A stretch of DNA of 64,000 nucleotides from Hyaloperonospora brassicae (GCA_947650285.1 CANTFL010000376.1:61110-125109), one strand, 5' to 3'. Positions 36,077 to 48,900 are shown, counted from the stretch's first letter. Translations and numbers: made by a program. The notes: generated by a model not told the origin, from the letters alone.

Positions 36077-36290
36077 TGGGATTACACCGGCGATTACTTA
36101 CGTGAGCTATACCACTAGTAATGCGCGATGTGGCAATTACTTAAGTGTGGTTAGAAGAATGCAAGGGCTTCGACATGCAATAAAAATTTGCTAGCTGAGG
36201 ACCAGACATCCATTCGCTTCACAACTTGCCTTCTTCTTTAAAACAGCTTTATAAACGGCTCCTTGTAACGGGGCACGCTCTTGTCAAATG
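36077..36290 (+). repeat. Copia-1 5' LTR
   Basis: Blocks match 41993-42245 in order: GGATTACA, GGCGATTACTTACGTG against GGCGATTGATTACATG, TAATGCGCGATGTGGCAATTAC, AGAAGAATGC, CTTCTTTAAA and finally CTTGTCAA. The inner end is approximate. Confidence 0.65.
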
Positions 36291-36989
36291 ACTGGGAAGA
36301 CCTTTTGTTGGCTAAAAACAAGGCTACGTACACCCGTCGTCACGTACACGATGCGATGAAGCCAATCTGAAGCGAACAGAATCCGAAACCTTTGTCCCAA
36401 AGAAAAGTAGAATGTTTTAATAAAGTTCTGTTTCTTAATAAAACATCGGTATCTTCATCTTACTGTATCAATTTACAATCTCCTACGTGGTTTCCAAGCC
36501 CGCCCCCAATGGCCACGCCCAGAAGCGATTGATGGTAAATTTAATTAATGAATTGTGTAAATTAATCTCGAAGTGAAGCAACCTCGAATATTTTTCTCGG
36601 GGGATAATTCCGCCACCATTGAATTTTCGATAAATGTTAATTAAATATTCTACAAATAGATGATATCCACAAATAAATGCATTTGTATCAATTTTTATGT
36701 GACGGGTTCACCCTGCTACATTGACAGACGCAAAAATACTGTGTTAAACAACTCTAGCCACCATATTCGCTGCAAAGAAGGCTGACATTTTATTAGGGGG
36801 CGAATAAAAATTACAATGCGAAATATTCATACAAATGACTCTGACAAGGAAGGGACTGCTAGAGCACACAAATTAGTAAAGCATAAAGCAGAGGTGATGG
36901 AATCATGGATGCTAAACGGCATGAAGCAATAGAACCCATTGCTAAAGCCATTGCGCTTAAGCATTAAACCACAATTTAGTAGGCACCTA

Positions 36990-37500
36990 CGGCTATCCAG
37001 GCGTGAATACGCTGCTTGAGTTTTACAATTGCGCGACTATGCAAAGTATAGTAAAGATGGATCGCTGCCTTTCTATTTCAAGATGGTAGACAGCAGAATG
37101 ATGACGAAGGACCTGGACCATTTCGATGACACCCGTGTTGGTCTTCAGTTTCTAACTGAGCCGTAGGACGAGGCGCGGCAGCTCGTGCTTTTGCTCAGCG
37201 GGCGGACCGCCGAGTTCGAGGTCATCGCATCGATTATGGAGAACGCCAAGGGCATTACCCTCATCGAGTGAAGTAGAACCTACTAAATGAATAATAGCGG
37301 CAGAATACGACGTGAGCCTAGGGCACGCGTTACAGGCTACGACGTATTGGGGTAAGTCGAGGATGCAAGATTTGAGTAGGGCGGCAGGAAAAACGGACGC
37401 AAACATAACGTATCGGGAAAGAGAAGTGGGTTAAAGGCAATTACTTTAATTGTGACAAGTTTGGCTTTATGAAGCGAAACTGCACGGTAATGCAATGACC
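36990..37500 (+). pseudogene. Copia-1 Gag, decayed
   Basis: Readable pieces include FKMVDSRMMTKDLDHFDDTR, DEARQLVLLLSG and AEFEVIASIMENAKGITLIE (about 37070-37270), typical of Copia Gag (UBN2-like). A degenerate zinc knuckle lies at about 37433-37490: YFNCDKFGFMKRNC, where the first Cys is Tyr and the His is Phe. Stops and shifts throughout. Confidence 0.65.
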
Positions 37501-37529
37501 GAGGAAGGATGGTAAGGATGCGTTTTTAC

Positions 37530-37700
37530 CGCTGGAGATAGTTGACCAGTAGGGTGGTTGTTTGACAGTGGTGCGACGATACACAAAACACCGCACCTTT
37601 AAAACTTCTTCTATTACAAGGATATGGTGACAGGCATTGAAGTAACAATGCAACCGGCTAGAATAGTCCCGGTTCAAAAAATATTTGATGCGCTTAACGG
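37530..37700 (+). pseudogene. Copia-1 protease motif
   Basis: From 37555 the plus strand reads WLFDSGATIHKTPHLKNFFY, the Copia aspartic protease signature (W-x-x-DSGA-x-x-H), followed by DMVTGIEVTMQPARIVPVQ. The catalytic Asp is at 37564. The frame is broken on both sides. Confidence 0.75.
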
Positions 37701-38199
37701 GCTAATAAGGCAGGCCCATTTGGATTTTGGGCGTCCTCCAAATTCCTGGCTTTTATGGACCACAACTATTAGTAGCCTTGCAAAACAATCGTCTCAACGT
37801 TCAATTGGACTGCCCATTATGTATCTTTGGAACAAGTACCGAATGATAGCCTCGGGAACGAAGGCTAGCAAGTCCTACATGCTAGAATGCAAATTAGGAA
37901 ACGGCGCATCATGTGGCGTATTAAGACGTCGATAACGAGTAAAAGTTTAGCACTCTCGCATGGTATAGTTAAACAAAGACGCGTTGGCAAAACCGCAGCG
38001 CGTGACGAATGGTAATATGATTACCAGATTAAAGGCCAAAGGGATATGCAGTTGATGATTAGAAGCCTAGCATATGTGGCGCAATTTCTTTGTCGTCCGT
38101 AGACGAAGACGTCGTGTGTGCTGAAACTTGTGCACACGGACGTTAAAAGACAAATAGAGACGGAGTTAAAGAAGGGGCGCGAAGTATGTACTTATTCTG

Positions 38200-38710
38200 T
38201 TGATTACTACTCCTATTAAAAATGAGCTTTTTAAAGCAGAAGAGAGAATTATCATAATGCTTTGAGATATATGAGACCATGTTCGAGCATATGTGGGGAC
38301 AGGTCATCTAGGGTCAACGATCTGACAACGGCACCGAGTTTTAAACAAGGCATTGGACGAAATCTGCCAACGTAATGATATTGTGCACAAAAAGACTGAG
38401 CCATTCAGCGCTTATCAAAATGGAGTAGCTGAGCAGATAAATCAAAAGATAAAGGAGAAGGCACGGAGCATGACGCACTACAAGGGCGTGTCTACTAACT
38501 GGTTGACAAAAGATATGTAAGTGAGTGTTGATTGTCAAATGGACGAAAAACATCACGCACTCTGTCGCGACTCCGTACGTGATCGGATTCAAGACGAGGC
38601 CTAGACTGAACAACTTGAGAGTATATGTATTGATGGGTTATGCGCATGTTGAAGACGCTAAACGCACTAAGCTGGAACTAACGCATTTTAGGGTTTATGA
38701 TTCTTAAAAA
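38200..38710 (+). pseudogene. Copia-1 integrase, decayed
   Basis: The core reads RSDNGTEF at about 38318-38341 (second catalytic Asp). Remnants of the QNGVAE-type block follow (SALIKME*LSR, NQKIKEKARSMTHYKGVST in other frames) and then a C-terminal stretch open at 38525-38707 (PYVIGFKTRPRLNNLRVY, MGYAHVEDAKRTKLE). This is the usual Copia integrase order. Several frame changes. Confidence 0.7.
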
Positions 38711-39814
38711 TGTTACTATTATATAGGACTATCGAGTGTCTGATCTCGAGTTAAACAAAGTCAATATTTTACGATCAGTAAAGCTTGACGAACTCGAGGT
38801 GAACACATTATACATCACGTCACCGACGGAAAGAATTAAAATCATCAACATAATCCAAGGAGTTTCACAAAGTGGATCCAATTTAATATGAGAGGGATTT
38901 CCTTGAGGGAAACGAACTGATGAAGTCAACAACGGAACCGTTTGAAAATGTGAAGATGTGAAAAGATAAAATGAGCCTAAGTCATTACTCAAATATTTAA
39001 GGACATATAATCGTATACATAAATCGATTGCAAAAGTTAAATGGGTGTTTAGACGCAAAATGAAACAATTTATAAGAATTGAAGAATCGTTTCTTCTTCT
39101 TGGTAGTGGATCAACCTTGGCTGACGAGTACAAGTCGGTTAGCGAAGACGATTCCAATGTGATGGAGTGGGGTCTCAGAAGTGCGTGATATGCCCTTAAA
39201 ACGGTCCCAGTGCCGAACGGCTGACTTAGGAAGAGGGGTAACCCCATGCCGCGTATGGATGGAGCTTAAATTACCTTGTATACTTGTCGGCTGGCTGTTT
39301 CACTCTTTTGGGAGACTTAAACGGAGACTGAGATGTTTAAGCCTTGGTAGGGGTATACCAGAAGCCCTGAGTAATTATGCTTCACTCAGTGATCCAAAAG
39401 GTGGCCTCTTGACATACTTGGGTAAGAGCGGGCATACTACCATATTTTTTAGGTATATTGTCGGTCTAGCATTTCGTATGATCACAGGGCTGTTAACTTC
39501 CTGGTCTTTTTTGTGATCTCTAACCGCTATGTTGAAGGTCGCTTGAAATAAGCGATAATGAGGGAAGGTTTTTTACTTGACGAACTTACATGCCAAACAC
39601 TTTCGGGAGTTCTAATTGCATTTTGTCTCGCCGCGCAACTGTCTAAAAAAAGGCGAGGACAATGTAGAATACTTGATAAAATTGGGCGGACAGACAGATT
39701 AATTTATACATTCACGACGACGGCGTGCCACGCAGACGTTTGCAGATTTAGAAGTATTAATATAGTACTATCCTTATACTATCTACTTGATTCTTGTCCA
39801 GTGCACTGACTCTC
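38711..39814 (+). other. Copia-1 integrase-RT interval, decayed
   Basis: Between integrase and the tandem repeat there is weak Copia-like reading (LRSVKLDELEVNT at about 38770-38810, SKSVSEDDSNVMEWG-like near 39130-39180). 39181-39516 is then open on the plus strand for 111 codons without a recognised motif. The long minus frame 38729-39247 overlaps the Copia reading and is taken as a shadow. Confidence 0.35.
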
Positions 39815-40110
39815 TAGGTGACTGTTCAGGAGTAGACAAGACTTGAGAGACCAAGTCGTCCAGCAAGGGACCCTGGTTTACTGAGGAAGGGCCAGACAAC
39901 CAATGAGAGACCCAAGTTTACCGCGGAGTGACCAAGGATATCATGAGTGACCCAAGTCTACCCAATAGGGACCTGGTCTGCCTATGATAGATCCTGGCAT
40001 GCCGAAGAGGCACCATATCTATAAAAAAGGACCCCAAATACATGGATGAGGGACTGAGTCTACCAATGAAAGACCTGGGTCTTTTGAAGAGGTTCCGGGT
40101 CTACAACTGT
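39815..40110 (+). repeat. Degenerate tandem repeat, unit about 21 bases
   Basis: About 13-14 imperfect units resembling GAGAGACCCAAGTCTACCAAT lie head to tail (GAGAGACC, GGGACCCTGG, GAGAGACCCAAG, GAGTGACCCAAG, AGGGACCTGGTC, GAAAGACCTGGG and so on). A 21-base unit is seven codons, so a heptapeptide repeat could have been coded here within the Copia integrase-RT linker. The units are now too diverged to give an open frame. Confidence 0.6.
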
Positions 40111-40300
40111 GGGATCGCGGTCGTCCTCTGTCAAAGCCGCTTTACCGGTACTTCGGCAATGATATTGCTCTTACATGGTTCTGCGTGCCCATCCCCATGG
40201 GGGCTCTACCACGTTCGAGGAACTTCTCCTTTGTACAACCCTTCCCTGCTGGTGACTCTAATCGCTTCACCGGTCCGAACTCGGAGTCTACCATTCTTCT
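40095..40300 (+). repeat. Copia linker segment, inverted copy at 43650-43865
   Basis: From GTCTACAACTGTGGGATCGC at about 40098 to CCCTGCTGGTGACTC at about 40260 the sequence recurs in reverse complement at about 43690-43856. Shared blocks include GGGATCGCGGTCGTCC, TTACCGGTACTTCGG, TTCTGCGTGCCCATCCC and GAACTTCTCCTTTGTACAAC. It sits in the same relative place, upstream of RT, in both Copia copies, so it is part of the Copia family. The pair forms a long, imperfect inverted repeat with about 3.5 kb between arms. Confidence 0.75.
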
Positions 40301-40379
40301 TGAGTATTTTATTTCACTAACACTGACAATCCCATCGATTCGCAAACGCCCAAGCGAAATCGTTATAAAGTAGATAGTC

Positions 40380-41480
40380 TGCTATCAGAAGCTGCAGTAG
40401 CCCACGCGGAAAGCGTTGGCAATGCAGCTAGCGCACCAAAAAATACTAGCAAGCCATGGACAGCGACGACGCCGATAATTTGGAAAGGTCTGTGAGCGCT
40501 GAACTAAAATTTACTTCGAAAACGATTTATAAAAACTGGTAAGAAGAATCAAGAAATCCGAACAATTGAATGGAAATGTGTATTTGCGAAGAAATACAAA
40601 GAGAACGGACATGTGGCGCGGTGCAAGACCCGAAATGTAGAAGAAGTGTCTAAGCAGAAATTTATTAAACTTTAGGATGTACTCGCCCGTGGCAAATATT
40701 AACTCGATCAGGTTCGTGATGGTGGTGGTGGCGAACATATACATAACCGAACAGCTGGATGCCAGAAAGACACTTGTGACGAGTAATTATAATGGAGAAG
40801 TGTTTATGAAAGCATTCAATGTCTTACAAAACGCCGAGAAGATTATGGTTAAAAAACGGCAACTTAAGATCTTAAGCAAGCTGCAAATGCATTGAACAAG
40901 ACCACAATGTTGTATTTTTGCAGATTAACATTGGAGAAGATCATTGTGTGTACGTCGAATAACATTGACAGCTACGTCGATGCGTGCCTCTAAGGCGACG
41001 ACATGAACATCGCTGCTAAAATTTTTTAAAGGGATCAAGATAAAAAATGAGCAACTATACATCCGTTTAAGATGATGTAGATGGGCTAGGTCCACATTTA
41101 TTCTCAACATGAAGATCGAACATAATCGCAACGTCAGAACCGTGAAAGCTAGACGGACTTTTTATAAGGATGACGTAGTCAGTCGTTTTAACTAAGAGGA
41201 TGCTAGGGAATTAGTCAACCCATGTATTTTGCAATTAAAGCTATCAAACAAGAAATCGCCAGATAATATTGCTGAGCGAGAAGACATAAGGTCTACTCCA
41301 TACAGGTCATTAGTTGGTTGTAACTATATATCACAGTACATACGCCGCCTGATGTGGCCAAATTCATCACACATATGTCTCGTTTCTTTTAAGAACCAGA
41401 AGAGCAATTTTCGAAAGGCAGCGATCCTTATAGCCCCACGACCTTTAGACGATGAAGAACGACGGGAACAATCACATTGG
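40380..41480 (+). pseudogene. Copia-1 reverse transcriptase, decayed
   Basis: The open stretch 40677-40895 reads YSPVANINSIRFVMVVVAN, then TEQLDARKT, the RVT_2 start. The C-terminal part at 41185-41400 gives LKLSNKKSPDNIAEREDIRS, then PYRSLVG, just as Copia RTs end before RNase H. The catalytic YVDD region falls in the poorly readable middle. Stops are frequent. Confidence 0.7.
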
Positions 41481-41992
41481 TAGTGCCATTAAAGGATAAG
41501 ATACAGTATTGGCGGAAGCGAAATTAGAAAGCAACATTGAATATTGACGCTCGGTGTGAGGGGCAATGGTGATGGTCGGTTGCGTACCCAATTTCTTAAG
41601 TCGATTTATTCACGCAAGGTGGCTATAAGCTCGGAAGATGCAATCACATGGTTTTAGGCTTGTTTTAAAGAAAGGCTATGGGTGCGCACGATGCTTGAAG
41701 TCATTGGTCATAGGCAAGTTGGAGCGACGTTGGATCTGATAAGACTATTAACCCGCAATAATACTTATAGGAAAGCAGTATGAAATTCTAGTTTAAAGCA
41801 CGTTAACATCCATCACGACTGTCTCCGAGAATATATGACACGCTATACCTTCACAACAATGAAAAGGCTACAGTGGACCAAATAGCATACATTCTTATCA
41901 TAACTCTCGAGACCAAGAGAGTCAAGTACCTCGTTCAGGCAAGTGACATCGGACCTAGATATATCTAATACTCCGCGGTGAGTGGGGCGGTT

Positions 41993-42245
41993 TGGATTAC
42001 ATAGGCGATTGATTACATGCTCTGTACCACGTCTAATTAGCGATGTGGAAATTACTCACATCCTCTATACCACCTTTAATTTGCGATGAGGCGATAACTA
42101 GATTTAAGGTAGAAGAATGCTGAAGGCGTAGACTAGCAACAGGATTTAAAAACTTAGGACCAAACTTATATTTACTACACAATTTTCCTTCTTCATTACA
42201 CATCTTTCTATTATAGTGCAAGACGCTTCTTGTCAAGGAAATGTG
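41993..42245 (+). repeat. Copia-1 3' LTR
   Basis: Preceded by a purine-rich tract (GGTGAGTGGGGCGG, 41977-41990) that serves as polypurine tract. It aligns with 36077-36290 block by block. A local 38-base duplication (TACCACGTCTAATTAGCGATG and TACCACCTTTAATTTGCGATG) is visible at about 42026-42100 and is only partly present in the 5' copy. Confidence 0.65.
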
Positions 42246-42272
42246 TGATGAACTATGCACGATTGTCAAAAA

Positions 42273-43870
42273 TTAGCAACCAATATATAATATTAACTTA
42301 ACTTGCTTCAATTGCTCACGAAGAAAATGCCAGCGCAGCTCGATATGTCTCGTACGACGGGCGTAAGTAATATCAGTCGCCATCACGTACGCAAATTGAT
42401 AGTCCAATCGAAGTGCACCTCTCCACCAATATTTAGTGATGTTTTGCTTGGAATTTTTTTCTTTCTCTTCTTCTTTGGTAGCTTCACACGCCGCTACATA
42501 TTCAGGCTTGGCTGTGGACAAGTCTATAAACGTATGTCATTTAATCGACTACGATATGGCTCCACCTCCAATCAAGAAGACGAAGCTGTCGATACCCTTC
42601 GAATTGTCATCATGTAAAGCCCCTCACTTTCACCTTGGCATTTATAGTAATCTTTAAATGCTGTGTAAGTTTCAAACACGATGACATGATTGAGTCTACC
42701 AGCAAAATATCATAGCACAATTTTCACACTACCTACATAGTGCTTTTTTTAACTCGCTACAACTATATTTACCTGTCCTACCGCAAATTACTCGTCACAC
42801 CTCGTACATGTAGCTAACAACATCGCCATTTCCATCTCCCTACGACACTAAAATGTCTTGTCTGTTTAATCTTTGTCCGTTGCACAAACCAAACTTTGCC
42901 TCGTATTCAGTGGATTCATGACTGCGTGTGCTTGTGCAATATTAGAATTCTGGAGAATCTCACGCGAGTATTATCTTTGACATATCACCGCAGAGCTTGC
43001 TCTTACTTGAACTTAAACTCCATGACAATATGCGATCTCTAATATATAAATGATACAAAACATGCAAATCCAGTTATTTTAAGATCCACTTTCACTGACA
43101 CATTGTATGTCAAACACAAGATAGCGTCGACGTACACCAGCACTAACAATGTAGTTTTATCCGTGTCATGCAGATTGTACCAGACAAGGCTTTGTTGAAC
43201 AACCCCGAAATTTGTTTGCAATCATCATAGACATAATTACCATTACACTAATGTTTAGCTTGAATTAGAATATATAAAGTCTTTCGCACCACGTATGTGT
43301 TATTTTTTTGCGCCTGTAATTACTTATAGATTCACAAACTGTATTATCTTTTAAGTCGCATGTAAATCCTCTTTGTTGATATCATATTTTTCAACCCGTT
43401 AAAATTTCTCGGGAGCCGAACCAAATGTCATGAGGAAATTAGACCTACGTGTCATAGGAGATAAAGTTTTAGCAAAGTCAGATTTAGGTCTTTACCTAAA
43501 TCCTAGCGCCACCAAGTGTTGCTTGAGCGAAAACTGTATCCATATTGATCCGTATATAGAGGCCTAATCTACATGTTCTTAATACGTATATCATCTTTAG
43601 CATCTTATTTCAAATTCGATTCAGCTGCCCTGATGAAGTGCTGTCAAAGCTAAGTAGAAGTCGAAGGCGGTTCGGGGAACGGATTAGAGTCACCTACAGG
43701 GAAGGGTTGTACAAAGGAGAAGTTCCTCGAAAGAAGTAGAGCCCCCATGAGGGATGGGCACGCAGAACCAAGTAAGAGCAATATCAGGACCGAAGTACCG
43801 GTAAATTAGCTCTGCAGTGGACGACCGCGATCCCACAGTTGTAGACCCGGTCCCTCTTAGGTAGACCTGA
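42273..43870 (-). mobile_element. Copia-2: truncated Ty1/Copia fragment, minus strand
   Basis: On the minus strand the order is linker segment (43865-43650, see inverted repeat), RT (about 43221-43039: SLVWYNLHDTDKTTLLVLVY, then VDAIL where the family has VDDIL) and RNase H (42521-42273: MSTAKPEYVAACEATKEEEK, then ARRTRHIELRWHFLREQLKQ). One Asp of the catalytic pair has become Ala. The fragment begins about 25 bases after the Copia-1 LTR, in the opposite direction. No LTR was found. Confidence 0.75.
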
Positions 43871-43899
43871 GAACTTATCAGTAGAGCCGTTAACCATTT

Positions 43900-46800
43900 C
43901 GTTTGACTTTATACAGGCTAGTTAAGGCAATATTTTTAAGATTGGAGTGGCTCATACTCAGTTTTTATACATTTAGCCGTGATTATGTGTTGATTAATTA
44001 CGATCACCCTTAAGCCATCAGAAGCAGGGTTTAATTTTACGTCGACAAGTTTCCACTTTGATAAGATCAGCCAGACATACCTGCAGGTAAACAAGGCGAA
44101 AGGTAACAAGGTCTAAAACGGTGACCCATCCGATAATTGAATTTATGGGCTCCAGCAAAATATCTTAGTCACATTAATTCTAAATTATGCGATTTAACAC
44201 AATAAATTTCCGAGAATTTGTTTAGATATTTTTAGGATTATTACCTTGTTTGAGGGTGTTTCTAGAAGAAGAAAGGAATGAACCATTTTACTCCAATTTC
44301 CGTGTTCAACACGCACTCATACTTTTGATAACACGCAAGACACGGATGTAGATGCTTTCGAAACCTTAAATGACGAATGTGGCAATCTAGATGTGTTCTA
44401 TTTTCAAAAATGACAATGACTACGACATCTATACACTAAGTGTAGCAACCAACAAAAATCAGCGATGTTGATGACATACTGGATAATATAAGTTTATTAG
44501 AGGGGCAGTGCGCATTAGTCAAACCCAGAACAATTGTATGTGCTATTTCGGGATAAGTTGGTCTACACTATATTTTGTTGGATTAACAATGTAGTAAACC
44601 TCATCGCGGAAGCTTTGTCTTGACATAAGTAGCGCTACTGACAATCACAGAAGAGCACATGTATAATTTCTTTAATAATACTAATATTGTCGTTCCATGT
44701 ACAATATAGCATACAAAACATGTAAATTATGAAACACAAAACACATAACATCATCCCGTTTATAATATTGCGTCGCCTGGGCAACGCATACATATTTGGA
44801 CTTCGTATGATAAATGCATTATACGTCTAACGTAGTTTATCTCCAACCATACCTGCAGAAAATGCCCATTTCGAACTGCAAAGATGCACAAAACAATTGC
44901 TTTCCCCATTATTCTTGTAATCTTGTTCCAGGCGACCTCCATGGTTATTTAAATAAAGGTATTGCCACAATTTCGTACATTTACTATTGTTCTCTTATCG
45001 TCATTTCTCAAAGAACGACCTCCTCATTATTGTTTTGTGAGAAAGAGTTTATAAACGGATTATAGTCGCGACTATTCTGGTGCCTTTAAACCATATTGAT
45101 AGGATAAACGTCTGTTTGAATGGTGTTCAATGTCGTTGCAAACCACACTCGTTAGGCACATCAGCCCTTACTATCATAATGACCCGATGTTTAATTTATT
45201 ATTTATGTCAGCTACCACCACATCCTCATGTCTCTTTCCCGGTGGTATGGGTATACGTCTTTTTATGATCTAAGTGTGATACTCCAAGCTAATTTTGGGA
45301 CGTTTAAAATCACAATGGTATACTAATAATTCGCTAGCAAATCTCAGAGGAAATACGCGACGACCACATAATATAGTAGGTACGAATACTTCGAAAGAAT
45401 CCATAGCAACAATTTATACAGTATAAGCTCGAAAGCCGCGTTTATAAAAAGGCGATGAATTCAACGATTTGAATACCCCGTGCTACTATATATAGTAAAA
45501 CTTGAGGTGCGTTTTTTACTATTCGTACGAGCTGCAATATGTTGGTCAAGCTGTTTCGATAACAATGTTTAAAAAAAACGTTGTCAATAGATGGTGTCAA
45601 CATTTTTTTTAATGAGCGAGGGTCGTGATGTAGGGTAAAGCTGTACCATAAATGTTTTTAAAAAACCATGTAATAGCTTCGGTAATTAAAATTTGTCATG
45701 TACGATGATGTCATGTCGGTGGAATGTTATATATTTAAGATATATGCAATACAAGATACGTATAAACACTTAACTACACTACATTACGCAAAATGATAAT
45801 TACATTTTCAAATCCAGGTATAGATTGATTGACAATTATTTTCTCCTTCTACTACTTAAGCTCCGAATATCGTCTATTTTTCTTTGAGTATTATCAAGTG
45901 AATCACTAACATTATGAGTGTCGCAATCGCTAGATCTCCTTCGCATCCAGTGCTCTGACTTCATCCAGCTTTTAAGATAAAAATATACAAAATAAAAGAC
46001 AAGCCGCGTGATCCAGTAGAAGGCATGAAGTATGAATACGCTTATTTTTGATCAGGTGTCCACCAAAAGAAAGGTGTAAAACCATATCTGTAAAAATCGG
46101 GTCCACTTAAAGTCAAATCAAATGGTCTTTAGTCATATGCTGCATCTCTCTTTTCACAAAAACTCTTGACGTCCAGTTTAGGATCTCGTTGCTCTTCGTG
46201 CTCGAATTAGCGACCGACGTAGCGAAGCACTAGTTACATGTCGTGTATCGTTACGTGCAGGCAAAACGACTGTCGTTGCAAGAAAGGATTTAACAATAAA
46301 ATATATTAATTTATGTGCTACTTGGTTTATGGGTGTCATTTCACAGGTTAAAAGTATCCAGTGAGCCAGGTTCGTGACATAGTAGCGATACTTCGCTAAA
46401 CCTTTTTACTCATTCCATGAAAATTGTCAAACGTATTAGCCACATTAAAATGTACACCATCGTTAGCATGTCCTAAAAGTAAATTATCTATACCCATGAC
46501 TTCTCTTTTGTACTAATGGTAAGGATGAGTAAGAGACGGGGTCTATTAGACACTCGTGTGACGTCACATTTTTGTTTTTTACAGGCCCAATGAGGATCAT
46601 AAAAAACTTTTTTTAACATCAGAATTTTTCTTGCTTAGAATATTATATAAAATTATTATGATTGAGCACAATATTATCAGCATTGGTGACTCATAGGCAG
46701 ATAAAGAAAATTATAATATACGTGGACTTTCCATCGATGTTCACACTCACAACAATTGGGGAATAGGAATCCATTTCTAAAAGGTGCAGATTTATAACTG

Positions 46801-48400
46801 AAAAACACGATGAATATATATGCCAGAGCCTTTTCTCAATATATTAGGAAGGTTTCTATGGCTTCTAATTTATAAAGCGATATAGTAATCAATTTAGAAC
46901 GTGCAGAGTACGTAACAATTATATGATTTTAAATTCCGTAATGGACGTAGTAATCTTGCTTTGTGAAATCAGACGATGTCGGTTTTCACTTATAATACGC
47001 ACGTACTGGACCAAACAGAAAGCAAAAAAAGTAGCATCATAAAAAAAGTGAATTGATCAGTAAATCTTCAGATGGCACGTTTAGTTGCGTTTTTAAATTA
47101 CTTATATACATATATATCGTTAAAAACTGGCAGATAGTGCTATCTTTCTTTTTATTCGTTTTTAAACTACCACTAGGTATTTATACTGAAAAAGGTTGCG
47201 TACACCGGCGCAGAGTCGAACAGAAAGAGGGTTCTTTATAGCTACTGTTAGCAGTATGACATAGGTTATCTCGTCATTTGTTCAGATCATTTCGGAATTT
47301 TGTCGTAGTAGTAATTATCTGACAGGTGCATCACGTTTCTATGCGAGGCAGTTGATGATATGAAATCGATCACACGAATATTTATATTCGATTAAAATGT
47401 CGAGTTAGGTAATGTAAGTGAAAATTAAGAGTCAAGACATACGCATTTCGAACATCTTGTCGTTTATCATCCTTAAGATAATCTTTATAACGTCTTTGGA
47501 CTCTGCAGAAAACAGGGTGATAAAAAGTGCTTGCCAGGGGAAGACTAAATCAATCGCACATGTTGCGAACAAGTTAGCCTATTCAAAGCGATAAATGATT
47601 ACGGCTTTCACGCAAAGTAAGGTTCAATTCTTATAATAGGATGATATACTCCCGTTAAAATGTGTGTAGTAAGAAATTCTGCGGTGATAGAATTTTTTTA
47701 ACTTTATCCATTGGGTGGCTAACGCGTAGTCGATACTAAATAAGTTACCTAGTAAAATGAATATTTAACGAGTTCAACACAGGGTACGCGTACCCATGCA
47801 TTGTGGTCGTATCCTGGTTAACTTACACGGGATGGCGCTGAATTGTATTTATTTGTCCGCGTGCGTGTCATGCATGCGGCTACGAGTCCAAAGTAATTAT
47901 TACAAAGGAGAAGTCTATATAGGTCATTGACGGGTGAGTGTTTTCTGTCCTGTCATTCTTCTGGTCCTTAATTGCACGCACATGAACATATTGATATTCT
48001 TTATGGGACCTATTACTGGAAATCAGAGGAATGGAAAAAGAGAACACGGTCATTTAAGATAAAATGAAATTAGTGATATAACATGATTCGCTATTAAAAC
48101 TAAATTTGAGACGCAACAGTGCACACATCAACAGAAATATGTAGAACCCGCATTTTCACATACAAAGAGTGTACTTATCAAGTTTTACCTTTCCGCCGAT
48201 GCATCAAATCTGTTACTGCATCTGTAATACGCCGAATTTCAACACAGATTGCCCAGTGAGGTGAGACTCTGCTTTATAAGCCAGGTCTTCGCACGGAATA
48301 CAACAATTGGCAGTCGATAAAGCTATGATTGCTGTCAACTAAGGCCATTGGGATGTTAAGGTCGAAGGAGAGTATATGACGTTCTACAGTCGGAGGCTCT
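43900..48400. other. AT-rich gene desert
   Basis: 4.5 kb without a reading frame above about 85 codons and without recognised motifs or repeats. The small frames at 44760-44942, 44814-45065, 45080-45268 and 47053-47241 are taken as chance. Composition resembles the 0.9-10.3 kb desert, which suggests old, eroded transposon sequence. Confidence 0.55.
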
Positions 48401-48403
48401 ATA

Positions 48404-48900
48404 ATGTATGAGAAACGACGACGATGGCGTCGAGGACGGTACCGAGGGCAACAAATGCCATTGACGAGGCTGATAAAGACGGTTAAATTTGATGACGGAA
48501 CTTAGATAGCTGTAACATATTCTGATAGTAGCGGCTACGTAGATCATCGAGGAAACGACAACTCAACAGGAGCTGCGGCATTTTTGGAAATAGAACTACT
48601 GCCGAGCTCAGATGTTGGCATTCGCATTGACCTAAGGATGACAAAAGGCATTGCTACCGTTATCAATAGCAGTGATGCTATGGCCAGGACTCTCGTTAGA
48701 CTAATGCATATGGTTTGTTTTTACAACTCCACAGCTGTCCGTTCACAAGTTGCTTCTTAATTAAAGGGTTTAGGCCGTCGCTCGATCATGTCGTCAATGA
48801 TCAAGTGTTGGTAAGAGACAAAGCACCTATGATGCATATAAGTAATGGCGAGACCGTCGTTCACTTGTGTACATGTGCGAGTGTCTGAAGCCCTAGTAAG
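48404..48900 (+). pseudogene. Unrecognised decayed coding sequence
   Basis: From ATG 48404 the plus strand reads an Arg-rich start (YEKRRRWRRGRYRGQ), then TRLIKTVKFDDGT, one stop, IAVTYSDSSGYVDHRGND, a 77-codon open run (STGAAAFLEIELLPSSDVG, IRIDLRMTKGIATVINSSD, VCFYNSTAVRSQVAS) and a stop at 48758-48760. A second frame continues with DHVVNDQVLVRDKAPMMHIS and GETVVHLCTCASV to about 48898. The composition is clearly protein-like but I do not recognise the family. One stop and one shift suggest recent decay. It lies 0.4 kb upstream of the Gypsy-3 LTR. Confidence 0.5.

Larger units (their letters stand above)
36077..42245 (+). mobile_element. Copia-1: Ty1/Copia element, decayed, both LTRs
   Basis: On the plus strand the order is LTR, gag, protease, integrase, then RT: the Ty1/Copia order (integrase before RT). 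The two LTRs (36077-36290 and 41993-42245) are recognisable but only about two-thirds alike by eye. That, and numerous stops and shifts, mark it as old. The span is about 6.2 kb. Confidence 0.8.

Noticed and set aside
36264..36280. TGTAACGGGGCACG resembling the start of the Gypsy-1/3 LTR
   Set aside because: The following bases do not match the LTR, and the place is inside the Copia LTR as shown by its 3' partner. Chance similarity.
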